From Brachypodium distachyon (taxonomy: Eukaryota > Streptophyta > Magnoliopsida > Poales > Poaceae): 64,000 nt of DNA. The translations under genes were made by a program, and so were the position numbers. Of the stretch, positions 36,388 through 47,926 are shown piece after piece. A model generated the notes under the pieces. The model saw only the letters and a program-made list of their open reading frames with translations, was not told the origin of the DNA and searched no databases. Numbering within the stretch: the first letter of the stretch is position 1; the number at the start of each line of letters is the position of its first letter. The DNA is taken from NCBI RefSeq assembly GCF_000005505.3, contig NC_016132.3:22000501-22064500 (forward strand), in the 5' to 3' direction.

Positions 36388-36480
36388 ATCACCACCAAAA
36401 ACATTTAAAGGAGAAATGTCCTTTCACACCTGCTATTGCAAATCAAGATGTAAATGGGACAATGATTCAGTTGTTGTTTA

Positions 36481-39429
36481 TGTTAAGATTAATTAACATA
36501 TAATTAATTAAGGATAATCCATGCTCAACTGCTACACCCCACGATCTCAAGAACCATTGGCGGTTGTTGCCTTCGGAGCGGTTGTCTCCAAAACGGAAGC
36601 ATCTTGTACCCCTATATATGTGCTGTTACCATCATCAATAAACATGAACTGAATCATTTGTCTCGTTTACATCTTGATTTGCAATACGTTATCAGCACGC
36701 TCTCAACGAGCCCTTCGAGAGAACACAGAGAGAAGGCAAAAAGGTGAGAATCATGCCTGGGTTACTCTCACTGTTTCTCAGGCTTCTTCGTGACGACGGC
36801 CGCACCCATCATTTTGCCCGTCGCCATTGTCGCTATAGTGTTGGTAGCCTTCGTCGCCACAAGTACTGTACTAGCGGTCTTCGCCGCTTCGAGGGACGCT
36901 ACCTGAAAGTCGTTGCTCCGACAAGCATGCCGTTCGTCGCCATTTTCCGCTGGCTACCCACGCCTCCCGTCACCAACGTCTGCGCCAGACGCCGCGGGAC
37001 TCGTCAATCAGGCGCTTCTGACCCCTCCACTTTCACCGCTTGCATTGGTCGTGCCAGTGCCGTCGTTACCTCCGTCGTCCTCGGCTCCGGCGGGGAACTT
37101 CCTTCACCAACCCAGCAGCCGCTGACGGTGCCGCGGGTAACGGCGCTAGCAACTACTCTGCTCCGCCGACCTTGTCTACCTCCGTCTTCGGCTTCAACGC
37201 TGTCGACGATGCCCACGGCCTCCCTCCCACCCCGCCAGCTATGCCGCGCACGGGAGCCTGCCGTTGCCTCATAGCTCTCAGCCTCCCGCTCTCCAGTGCG
37301 CCGTCAAGCGGTCGCTCCATGCGCTCGGGGACGTGGAGCCCGGCGACGGTCAGCTTCAACAACGGCGTGGCACCTGGCACACACCTTCATGGAGGCTCCT
37401 CCGACGAGGAACTGGCCGGAGGGAGCAGCCTAGGCCACCGGTAATTTCGCGTGGAGGCAGCCGATGCTGGTGGAGTGAGAGAAAACGGTCGGGATTGGGG
37501 ATCAAGAGGAATTGGCTCGATCCGTTTCCTTTCCCCGTTTTCTGCCGATCCATTTCTGCTCCCCGTGCTCTGCTGCACATGGACATGTATTAGGCTGGCC
37601 CATACATCACGTCCAGGACTCTAGGAAAATAAAAAAATCTACTTGAAGGCCCTATATTGTCTGGTTTTCGCATATTAGTTCTAATAACAGTACATCTATC
37701 TAGTTTACACTGTTTTAGACCCTGTTAATTGCAGCATTTTAATTTCAGTACTGTTCATATGTAGAGTACTATGTATTCCATATCCACTGTTGATGTAATA
37801 TATTTCCATGTTTCCAACATGTTGAAATTATTGTATCCATTATATATTGATGTAATGAATTTCCCTATTTTATAGCATGTCGAGATTAATTTATGAGTAG
37901 ATCTACTCACTACCTAGTGATCCCAAAACATCAATCGGAAGTAGTCACTTCAATTAATCTCGACATGTTGTAAAACACGGAAATTCATTAATATATAATG
38001 GATACAATAATTTGAACATGTAGAAACATGGAAATATATTACATCAACAATGGATATGGAATACGTGGTACTCTACATATGAACAATACTGTAATGAAAA
38101 TACTGCAATTAACAGGGTCTAAAACAGTGTAAAACTAAATAGATCTACTGTTAATATAACTAATCTGCGAAAACCAGCAAATAGAGGGTCCTCTAGCAGA
38201 TTTTATTTTTCTGGACATGATGTATGGGCCAGCCCAATACACATCCGTGTGCAGCAGAACGGGAAGTAGAAACGGATTGGCCGAAAAACGGTGAGAGGAA
38301 ACGGATCAAACCAACTCCTCCCGATCCCCTATCCCGGCCGTTTTCTCTGTTTCCACCCGCATCGGCCGCCTCCACGCGAAATCATCGGCGGCCCATGCTG
38401 CTCCCTCTAGCCAGATCCTCATCAGAGGAGCCTCCAGGAAGGTGCATGCCGGGCGCCATGCCGTTGTTGAGGCCGAGCCGTCGGGCTCCACCTCCGCGAG
38501 TGCACGGTGCATCCACTCGACGACGGGCTGGAGAGCGAGAGGCCGAGCGCAATGAGGCGACGGCGGGCTCCCGTACGCAGCGTCGCATGCAGGGTGGCAA
38601 GGAGGTCGTGAGCGTCCTTGATGGCGTTGAAGCCGAAGATGGAGGTAGGCTATGCCGACAAAGCAGAGTAGCTGCTAGCGTCGTCGCCCACGGCACCGAG
38701 AACGGCTGCTGGCGTTGGTGAAGGAAGGCCCGCGCCGGAGTCGAGGATGACGAAGGTCGCACCGGTCGGCGACATCACTGTCACGACTGGTGCAACCGGC
38801 AAAGCTGGAGGAGTCGCAAGCACCTGATCGACAACACTCGCGACGTTGGCGACGGAAGATGTGGGGCAGCCTACGGAACGCCGACGAACGGCATGCTTGA
38901 TGGAGCAGCGACATCCAAGCGACGTCCCCCAAAATGGCGAAGACGGCTAACATGGTACTTGTGGCGACGGAGGCCACCAAAACCATGTTGATGACGGCGA
39001 TGGGCAAAACAGCAGCGGTGGCGGTCGTCACGAAGAAGGCTGAGAAACAACGAGAGTAACCCACGCATGATTCTCAGCTTTTTGCCTTTTTTCCCACTCC
39101 GTGTTCCCTCGAAGGGCTCGTTGAGAGCGCGTTGATGACGTATTGCAAATCAAGATGTAAATGAGATAATGATTCAGTTGTTGTTTATTGACGATGGTAA
39201 CACTACATGTACATGTATAGGGGTACAAGATGTGCCGGTTTCTGGAGGCAATGCAGTTGTTGTTTATTGACGATGGTAACACTACATGTACATGTATAGG
39301 AGTACAAGATGTGCCGGTTTCTGGAGGCAATGCTCCAAAGGCAACAACTGCCGACGGTTCTTGAGACCATGGGGTGTAGTAGTTAAGCATGGATTACCTT
39401 AATTAATCACATGATAATTAATCTTAACA
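36481..39429. mobile_element. Inverted dimer of a short-LTR copia-like retroelement
   Basis: The left LTR (36481-36683, plus) begins TGTTAAGATTAATTA and ends CTTGATTTGCA. It is followed by ATACGTTATCAGCACGC, which resembles the primer-binding leader of many plant copia elements. A homologous LTR in minus orientation occupies 39142-39429. The interiors mirror each other: GC-rich gag-like leader sequences (36753-37440 and 38380-39068) and AT-rich inner arms (37680-37900 and 37955-38165). They meet around a spacer of about 60 bases at 37895-37955. Frames such as 36744-37274 and 38675-39064 belong to these arms. No pol is present. A 45-base LTR-end fragment in reverse orientation lies at 36434-36480. 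Confidence 0.75.
39175..39332. repeat. 79-bp tandem duplication in the right LTR
   Basis: Two near-identical copies (39175-39253, 39254-39332) begin CAGTTGTTGTTTATTGACGA. The left LTR has a single copy, so the duplication followed the divergence of the two LTRs. Confidence 0.85.
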
Positions 39430-40476
39430 GCTGCTATGGTTGTATTCGTTTTCCTGCAAATCAAATGAGCCCTGAAACCCAATTAGGTTGAGGGCTTATG
39501 TGCAAAGAAGCCATGCCACTATGCCAGAAAAAAAAGGGCAGCAGCAACTCTGTCGCCCCACACCGCGACTAGAACGGACGTTGCCAGGTCAGTCCGCGGT
39601 CCAGCCAGAGTTCCAGGGATGGTCAACCGTCCCGCTACATCTCTGGTTGCACGATGGACCAGGCCCAGCCAGCAAAGCGCCTCCTGCTGGGAAGGAGCAT
39701 CGACGTGGGGCCATAGGACAGACACCAGAAGAGCCTAGCTACCCGCCTAGGGTACTTTCGTCCTCAGCCTACTCCAAGGACATGATGTGCTAGATAGTTG
39801 GATTATTAACTGCACGTGCGTATGTTTGCCAACACGACCAAAGCACAGGATGTAATATCCGTTTTTGAACGATTAATACTCTTTGACCGACCAGAACTGA
39901 CTTGTCGTCCTTCCTAAACATATTTTAACCCCTGATTTAGAATAAACAAATAATGAGTATAGGAGGTACTACCAGGTGAGATGATCAAGAAAAATAATAA
40001 TCTAAAAGTTATCCTAAAAGGATTTTTAGTTCACCAGAGACCAGCATTGTGCGATCCTACACCATTTCAAATGCCATATGAAAAAAAGCTCCTTTTTTTT
40101 GCGGGGAACAAAAAGCTCCTTTTCAGCTCTCTAGAACCAGGGAAGGAAGAACTATCAGATTTAGATGGACTCCCTTCTACAGAAACTGGAGGGAGAAAAA
40201 AATGGACGAAGAAGAAACCATTGGACACTTAGATTTTTCTTTAACCCTCCGATTTCAATTAAGAAACCATATGTCTCATACTTTGGACATTTAGATGGAA
40301 CCTAAAGAGACTTTGCTCAACTGCTACCTCCTCCTCTTCCCCCCATTATTGGAAGGGAAGTTCTGCATTTGCTTCGAATGCATCCAAATAGATAACATCA
40401 CAACAGAATTGCTAATGCTAAGTTCATTTTAGACATGCCAGTTCATTCGAGGTGTTTTCTCTGTCCATATATTCTA
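39430..40476. other. Intergenic
   Basis: No gene was recognised. It includes a 13-base micro-insert bracketed by AAAAAGCTCCTTTT (40083-40096 and 40110-40123). Confidence 0.35.
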
Positions 40477-40600
40477 CTCCCTCCGTCCAACAAAGGATGT
40501 TGAAATTTTGACTAAATTTCAATGCATCTATACACTAAGTCATGTCTAGCTACATCCAAATTTTGACAAATTTAAGACATCTTTTGTTGAACGGAGGGAG
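40477..40600. mobile_element. Stowaway MITE (124 bp), hairpin family copy 2
   Basis: CTCCCTCCGTCCAACAAAGG start and inverse end, TA flanks, palindromic throughout. Confidence 0.85.
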
Positions 40601-41986
40601 TACTACTCTTCTCTGCACTCTTGACAGGTGTGGCCTGTGAAATCAGATAAAACAAAACCACATCATGCTCATGGACAGCACATTTTCATCTGATTGGTAG
40701 CGAAGTGGCAAGATGGGACCATTCACCATTGTCATTCTGCAAATTGCTCTGATCGAGGTTTCCAGGACAAACAAACCTACTCTATTTCGAAGTAGAGCAG
40801 ACCCACTAAATTAAGGACAGGAATAAAGGTAAATCAAAGTACTAACCTCTTACCGCTTAGAGTTAGCTGGACAACACGGGTTGCATAGCATCAATGCCAA
40901 ACTCCTTGTTTCGGTTGTTCAGACTCCAGACTGGTGCAGGATAATGGATCAACCGGCCAAGGGACCAAAAATGCCAGATTGCCAAGCCCAATGTTCTGCA
41001 ATGCTGCAAAGAAAGAACTAGTCGCATCTAACAAACTTTAAACACACAGAAAGTAAGATCTAACCCAAAGGTATACGGAGTGAATAGCACACCTGAGGAA
41101 GTGATATATGCTTAGAACGAACCCTTTAAATTCAGGGCCCTCTTTCCCTTTTCAATCTTTTGAGATCAACAATACCTGTAAAGTAAAAAACGCATCAATG
41201 TCACAGAAATTAAAATCACAGTTGACAAGACATATGCTCCTGTCAATCATATGACAGACGAGTGATAGTGTTTGTGTGTGCACCGGTTGCGGAATCTATG
41301 CCATGCAGTAAATCTACAGATAAGCGTACAATACTACAATAATTTGCTCAGAGCATGGTCATGCATTATGTAAGTTTTCATTCATATATGTTCAGTATTG
41401 TATACAAAAATCCAAACAATTTCCCACTATTTGAAAATATCTGCATACGGAATTTTCAAATGCAACAAGCCGGTGGAAAGATATACTAGCATCTGTTGGT
41501 TAATCAAGTATAACCATGAATTGTACTACCTATTAACGGTTTTCGTATGATATAGATAACAATATGAGAAACTAAGAGCCCTTTTAAGAAACGATATTGA
41601 ATATAAATGTCTGGTAGATACAAAAAAAGCTTCAACTTAGAACTCCTCCGAGAGCAACGGTTCCAGAAATCCACACGAAGAATACTGAATCGTGACTGAC
41701 TGGCTGTTACAGTTTTTTAAGGACTGCTTTCTAGTTATATGAAATGTTGGAATACACAAACACGTGTTTTCAAGTCTGAAAACTGAGGCACAGTGGAACC
41801 TGCTGAGACAGGCAATAGCCAGTGTCAATCATCCACTTGCCAGGGTTTGTTTCAGATCCAAAAGATGCCAAGTAAATTTTATGAAGGGTCAACCCATTGC
41901 AAAAATTGAAATTCATTTGTTCTGACCGCATTGCCTTGTGCTTATTTCTAAAGCTGCTATGGGAAAAAGCTCTAAAAAATATACTA

Positions 41987-42060
41987 CTACCCCCGTCCCA
42001 TATACTAAAATACGTCTAGATACATGTAATATTTCGGCACTTAATATGGGACGGAGGGAG
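41987..42060. mobile_element. Short Stowaway MITE (74 bp)
   Basis: CTACCCCCGTCCCATA and TAATATGGGACGGAGGGAG are inverted ends with TA flanks. Confidence 0.7.
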
Positions 42061-43600
42061 TACTATTTTGTTCGGTAAATAAAATGAAACTTGCATAAAA
42101 ATGTCATCGCGTGATTGTAATCTGACATTTGATCTCATGTGGTTCAATCGACATGTTGCTTGTGCTTTTCACCAATCGAATATGGGGATAAAATTCCTCA
42201 TTGATCTTTTGCTCAGTTTGAAATAGGAAAATTACATCACACCACATTAGCAAAATCATGTCACATGCCGGATTGGTGTGCATAAGTATTTTAAAAAGAG
42301 TTATTCCTTGTTTATATGTTTTGTCACAGGTTGAAAGTGTGTTATTCTACCAATCGAGCCCAAATATTATAGCACATGTCTTGTTCAATGATATGGTCAG
42401 GGTTTATGAAAGTGGGTTCCTCGTGGCAAATAGTGCAGAAGAAACCCAAATCAGCAAAAATCAATCAGAAAACCTACAAAATGCCAACTGTTTTTGCCCA
42501 TTTCATGTGAAACCTAGGGAATATAGTTTATTTTTTGCTCACTCATGGATACTTGAAATCCCCACGGTCATTACAATTTCCAAAGAAATACCTTGGCGAA
42601 CGACCAATTTTGTGTTCTAATGAAAAACTATGCAAAACTCATCCGTAACTGGATTACTGGAATAAATGTGAGGTAAATGGTACATTGGTGCTTTTGTCCA
42701 ATTCACTGTGATAGTATATTCTGGAAGCTCTAATTTTCATTCGTCATTTGTATCTGTCTTGCACTTCATCTCAACTCCCAAGGATCAGCTTTCTGTCTTC
42801 TAGAAAGGTCATACATCATATTCTACCTAACAAAAGACTGCCATCAAATAAAATCTGTCAATTTTGAAAGGAAAATGCTGTCTGTGATAATGTGTATGCT
42901 CCCCTTAACCTGAACTAGGTTGGGGATGTATCAGACATAGTTGTAAGAGACAATCATGGTGTTACCTTTTTAATGAATATACGGATATTAGTACTGCTAC
43001 TACTTAAGCTTGGCAGGTTTCTGTTAATTGGGGACTGTTTTTTTTAACGTTATTGGGGACTGTTTATTAACCTTAAAGAATGGAGACTTCAATTACGAAG
43101 TGAAGTGCAATTAAATTTAGTTGTATGAAACTGTTAACCTGGACATTTTATGTAGACAATCAGAACTGATGGATGCAGCTCATCGTTGACATCAAACTCT
43201 AATGAATCAAAGAATCACTGAATAGAATTATCAAACTGTGAATTCAGAGACTCAGAGTGAAGCGCTCTGAGTAAGTGAGTTTTGAAGCTTAGTACTTCCA
43301 GGCTTGACCACCAGCATATTTATACGGCAGCTAGGTGAATCAATCATCCTACCCCAATGTCTTAAGAGTGGATAGCACATTTAACTAATGCTAATCAATT
43401 CAGAATAAACCAAGATCTAGAAAAAAAATGCAGCATTCTAACATCCTGATTTATAAGCCAGTTTAGCATATCTAACCAGAGTAACCATCTACCGGAGAGC
43501 TAAGCTACAAAGCATACAGTGGCACAAACATGGAACACCGCAATATTCAACAAAATGCACCAGAAAACCATGATAACACTGCAGCATAGCAGATTAGCAG
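42061..43600. other. AT-rich stretch, intronic to the possible minus-strand unit or intergenic
   Basis: A 120-codon plus frame at 42258-42620 has no recognisable domain and AT-rich codon use unlike the real genes here. An 11-base micro-insert is bracketed by ATTGGGGACTGTTT (43027-43040, 43052-43065). Confidence 0.3.
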
Positions 43601-44450
43601 TACAACCTCACCTTGTAACATAAATGGCAGATGAATACTGTGACGTCCCATCCTTCAGCTTGAACTCATTGCTGTCATCACCAGAAACATTACCTTCCAC
43701 AGCCATTACTAATGCACGCTATGTATTCTTCACCTCCCACATTTGTTCCAGGCTGCATATCTTCATCCAGACAACCAAATGCGGCACCCATCGCATCTCA
43801 TTCTCCATCATCCTCCGCCGATCAGCTTCAAATTGAGGCGATGCTCCTTTGCCGCTTTAGGTTTGCACTTTTATCCTTTTCGTGAACCGAATTTGCAGAT
43901 TGAGCAAGGAAACGACAGGAAACAGTTCCCAGTTTTGGCTCGGGCGGCTTCTCGACCTCGTTTCAATCCGGCAACCGTTTGGTCTCTGCGATCTGGAAAG
44001 CCCACCATGTGGAATCTATTATCGCAGCCAACGGCGATCAAGCCGGATATGAAGACAAAATCTGTCACGGGCGACGGCGGCGGCGGCGATGTAGAAACCC
44101 TACCCCCACCCGCGCGTCCCACATCGCGGCGGACGAGCTCGGAATCCGATGAAGTCGCCCGCGATTCTCCAGGTTGAAAGCGATAGGTGCTTTCAAAGGG
44201 GAGGGACTTGCGTCGGGCGGAGTCGGGGTCAGAGCCCTCGTCGTCGCCGCCGGAGAGAAGTGCGGGAGACAACGGCGCCTCGATCGTCCCCCGGACAGGG
44301 GTGGCAGCGTGCGATTCTGGGGGTATTCGTGGCCGCACACCACCTTCACCTTCAACTCGACCCCCACCACCCAGCACGGGAGCCCCTTCCGCCGCCGCGC
44401 CATTGCTTTCCAAAGTTCGCCTTGCATTGTGAGGCGTGGGAGTCGAGAGC

Positions 44451-47060
44451 GGGGCGCGCGAACGGGCTACACCGGCACGATGCGATTTCCACGGCCCGGC
44501 GATCCTCTACTCGGCCGCGTGGTCCTAACTCCGAAGGCCAGCATCGGCCCAGTACAAATCGTCCTAATAGGCCCAGCCCAACCCAATTCCCTTGTGAGAC
44601 GACAAGCTTCCAACTGGGCTCGCTCTCCTTCCACACCTGGCCCAACTAGTGCCGCTTCGATCCTCGAACACCTTGCGAGCGTTGGCATCGTGCGGCATGG
44701 CGCTCCACCGCGTCCACCGCCACCACAGTGTTTCTTCAAATCATGGCGTGGCCGAATCGAAAGCGAAAGAGAAGCCAGACACCAGACAGCCTCGTGTTGC
44801 CCGTGCCCCTGGCTGGAGCTAGCTGCACTCCATGATCCCGGTTCCCGTGATGAGCCTGTGTGCCTGCCCGGCCCGCAGCCAACGCCCAAGGGGAATGATG
44901 AGAAGAATTGGTGGCCACGGCGACGACATCGATGGTGAAGTGAACACTTCCACACGTCCTTGGTCGATGGCTCAATGCTACAGTACAACTACTCCTCCCT
45001 GTATTCTAAGGAAAAAAAACAAGAGTACGTACTCCTCATCAATCAATCAATGCTGGTGCTAACACCCAGACCACCTACATTTCGTCGCTTGCTTTTAAGT
45101 TTTAACGCCGATCCGCTGCAGAGACGCACGCTGGCACGTAGATGTATCCTCTCCTTGCTCTGGCCACTGTTCGGGCCCCGTGGCTCCTCCTTCTCTAGCT
45201 CGCCCATGCACCGGTGCTTCGAACCTTGGACAGCGCCGAAAGCAACCAACGCGTCAGGGACTCAGGATTCGCGAAATCTTCTCCGCCGGCCCGCCGGCGT
45301 ATATCGTTCAAGTGTTCATCGTCTCACTACTCTCTTTAAGACAGTGAGTTTAATTAACAGGCCGGGCTCCTCACCGCAGAACGAACACGAACGGGTGGAT
45401 CTGCTTAGCTAGAGTATCCGTACTAATTCTAGCGCAGAGATCTGTGCAGAACTACAGGCTACAGAGACAGACAGACGGTTGCAGGGAAAAGGTAGAGGAG
45501 AACAGGCCGGCGTGACAGCGACTCGTGTCCGCAGTATCTATTCGGCCGTACCTGCCTGCGTCTGCGTCTGCATGTTGTTATTCCGGGGAGAAAAAACAAA
45601 CAGCCTCTAGCTGTAGCTGTACGCCGATTGTTGCACACTTGTATGCATGCATAGAGAGATCGGCCATTGCTCTACAAAGAACATACTCTCAAGGTGATCA
45701 TCCATGATTCACCAGCCATCACCACCTGGTCCTAACTCCTAAGCTTGGCCTCTCAATCCTGCTGCACCTACCCCCGTGTGTGGCCCCGTGGGCGCGCCAT
45801 GGGAGCAAAACAATAAATGGACAGCGTACAAATCGACAAGGAGCAGGACAGCAAGAAGCTTCTCCTGATACTCCACGGTCCACTCCACTCGTTCACAAGA
45901 GCAGCAGCACGAGCAAGTAGATAAGTACTTCGTACATGAGCAAAGCAGCGGTACTAGCGCAAGTGGAGAGAATTGAAAGGCTGCCTGAACTAGCTAGTAC
46001 TCGCGAGGCAGCATCAGATTAGACCCGGATCCTTATATCGATTTATAATGGAGAACGAAAACAGTTTGATCTGCCTTTGATGCGCACGCAAGCAATCCTG
46101 AATCCACTGTACCTGTTTTTGCAGTCCATTTAATTACGCAGGAGCGGATCGCCGATGTGATGTCCGTTCATTCGCCGTCGCTGTCTTGCCTCGCGGTGGA
46201 CGGAAGCGGAAATATCCGACGAGGCAATCAATGCCTGCCCCGCGTGGCAGGCCTATGTTGCAAAACGAAAATCGTAAGTTTTGCAGAAATTTAGCAGGAT
46301 AAGTTTGCAGAAATTTAACGGGAACAAGTACAGCTACAGCACTGGCACTGCAGTGGTGTGGTACTAGTGAGGGGTGATTCGGGAGAGGCCTCCTTTAGCC
46401 ATCATGCCAGCTCGCCACTTTTGGCCCAGCCGCTGCTTCCAAGCTCCAACCGTGCTCCATGTTGTACTATTGGTGTATAAAGCAGAGCCGAGAGATGATA
46501 TCGGGCCCTCTCCTCATAATTACTTGCTATCTTTAGTACTGCTCCTTCAGATCTATAGCATCTACTCGTAATTTACTTATTATCTTCGGTACTACTCCCA
46601 TTGGCATACTATCAACAGACTTCACGCGCATGATGAAGGCTCACTTTAGCATTGCTGAAAATCTGATCTGTTGAACTTATTTTATAATTTGTTTTGAAAA
46701 AGTACGTACAAAAGTAAAAAAAATTGGTTACCCAAACGAAAACTTAGATAAAAGTTGGTTCGAAAAACTGTAATATCATAATCTGCCTCATTTTCTTAAT
46801 GTAGCCGAAGTCTGGAACCAGCCTGGCTATTGCAGCTGGAAAAGACATAGTAATTTTGTAACCGATCAAGTCCTGCATTGGTGATTAGTGCATGCAGGGA
46901 ACGGTAACTTTTTAGCACCATGGCGACAAATATTTTTCACGATACAGGTTTTAACTGCCTATGGAGTACTCCAATGTCTACCGAACAGTATTTCTGTTCC
47001 ATGATGAACAAATAAGCCTTTCATATGCACCGGTAAGAAGCAGAAGACTTATATAAAGAC
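44451..47060. other. Intergenic, nothing recognised
   Basis: GC-rich to about 44950, then mixed. Long frames on both strands in 44149-44988 overlap each other and show no domain; I read them as products of GC-rich leader or promoter sequence. Confidence 0.3.
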
Positions 47061-47063
47061 TTA

Positions 47064-47362
47064 CGGCCCGTTCGGTAACCATCGTTTCATTTCATTTGAT
47101 AGAAATAGAAATGAAATCCAATTTTTGATAGGATTTCATTTGGTTGAATTTGAATTTCTTGTTCCAAAATCATGTGTGTCTACCACATGGATTTGTATAG
47201 TGAGAGACAATTCTAAAGGAATTGAGATTAGTTATAGTGCAATTCCATGAATTTTAGATTGAATTTTTGTGGCCAATTCCGTGCCAACTAAACAAGTTCT
47301 TCTTTGGAATTCCAAATGAATTTCAGAATTCTAGGCCCAAATGATGGGTGGCAAACGAGCAG
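47064..47362. mobile_element. Tourist-like (PIF/Harbinger-type) MITE, about 299 bp
   Basis: Flanked by TTA on both sides (47061-47063, 47363-47365). Ends CGGCCCGTTCGGTAACCATC and, inversely, CTGCTCGTTTGCCACCCATC are imperfect inverted repeats. The TTA duplication is the usual sign of this class. Confidence 0.6.
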
Positions 47363-47926
47363 TTAGTCTCTTTCTCGAAACCGCTAGCAGTCTCTCCTTC
47401 AAAAAAACACTTCAGCGCCACCGCTTCCTGCCGACGCTACCAAGGGTCTCCTTCTCCTCCACTTGCCGCTCTGGCGGCGGGAGTGACTAGAACATCTGCG
47501 TTGCGGCGCGGTAGTTATGTATCATAGAGTATAAATATAAGCTTTACTCGAATCTTTATCCATCTCGTTGAACACGATCTCGTCGGCAGCGTAGATAGAG
47601 GAAGGCAATGGATTGTCTGCTTGCTACTCTAGAGTAGTGGACTTTTGGTTAGGTCTTCTGTTTTGCAAATGGTATGCGTGCATTGCTGCTTCTTATTTGA
47701 TTGGTGATGTTTGTCTATCTTTGGCTTCATCGCGGAGCTAGCAAGGTTAGGTCTTTCTAAATCTTTCGAATTTGGCATGGTCATCCAAACCCTCTTTCAG
47801 TGACAGCTCCTACGTCAACCACGTTTCATAGCTCCGATATGGTTTGAAGTTTCAGAGGTAGCTCGTTGCGCACAAGTGTATGAGGAACACGTCATCGTGC
47901 CCCCTAGGACTTATATGTAATTTTCA

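Larger units (their letters stand above)
27123..36426 (-). mobile_element. Solo copia LTR (outer), interrupted by a MULE-like element and by a second copia element
   Basis: The LTR pieces are 27123-27742, 28292-28864 and 36388-36426. Together they start TGAAAGATCGATATGG and end TCCTTTCA, inverted TGAAAG/CTTTCA ends. A perfect 5-base target duplication CACCT flanks the whole (27118-27122 and 36427-36431). There is no internal domain of its own, so it was a solo LTR before the later insertions. Sequence similarity to the inner LTR shows they are one family. Confidence 0.85.
40854..44450 (-). ncRNA. Possible spliced minus-strand transcription unit with no long conserved ORF
   Basis: Strong exon boundaries are readable on the minus strand. 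One candidate exon ends at 43612 with AAG|GTGAGG; its short frame begins MAVEGNVSGDDSNEFKLKDG at about 43710. A second, 41093-41175, has acceptor TTTACAG and donor CAG|GTGTG. A third, 40854-41003, has acceptor TTTCTTTGCAG and donor GCG|GTAAGAG. A GC-rich leader-like block with GGGTTTCTAC lies at about 43950-44420. A direct join of the first two exons gives only about 34 codons before a stop, and the 41093-41175 exon has stops in all frames. It may be a non-coding RNA, a UTR-rich short-peptide gene, or a decayed gene. Function is unknown. Confidence 0.25.

Noticed and set aside
36744..37444. 176- and 134-codon plus-strand frames
   Set aside because: They are arm sequence of the inverted retroelement dimer; the mirrored arm reads differently and is broken, with no conserved motif.
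42258..42620. 120-codon plus ORF
   Set aside because: Its first residues depend on the whole stretch being one exon, codon use is AT-rich, and no domain is visible.
44149..44988. 254-codon plus frame and 173- to 180-codon minus frames
   Set aside because: Mutually overlapping, compositionally biased, no domain, and no good splice context on the plus strand.
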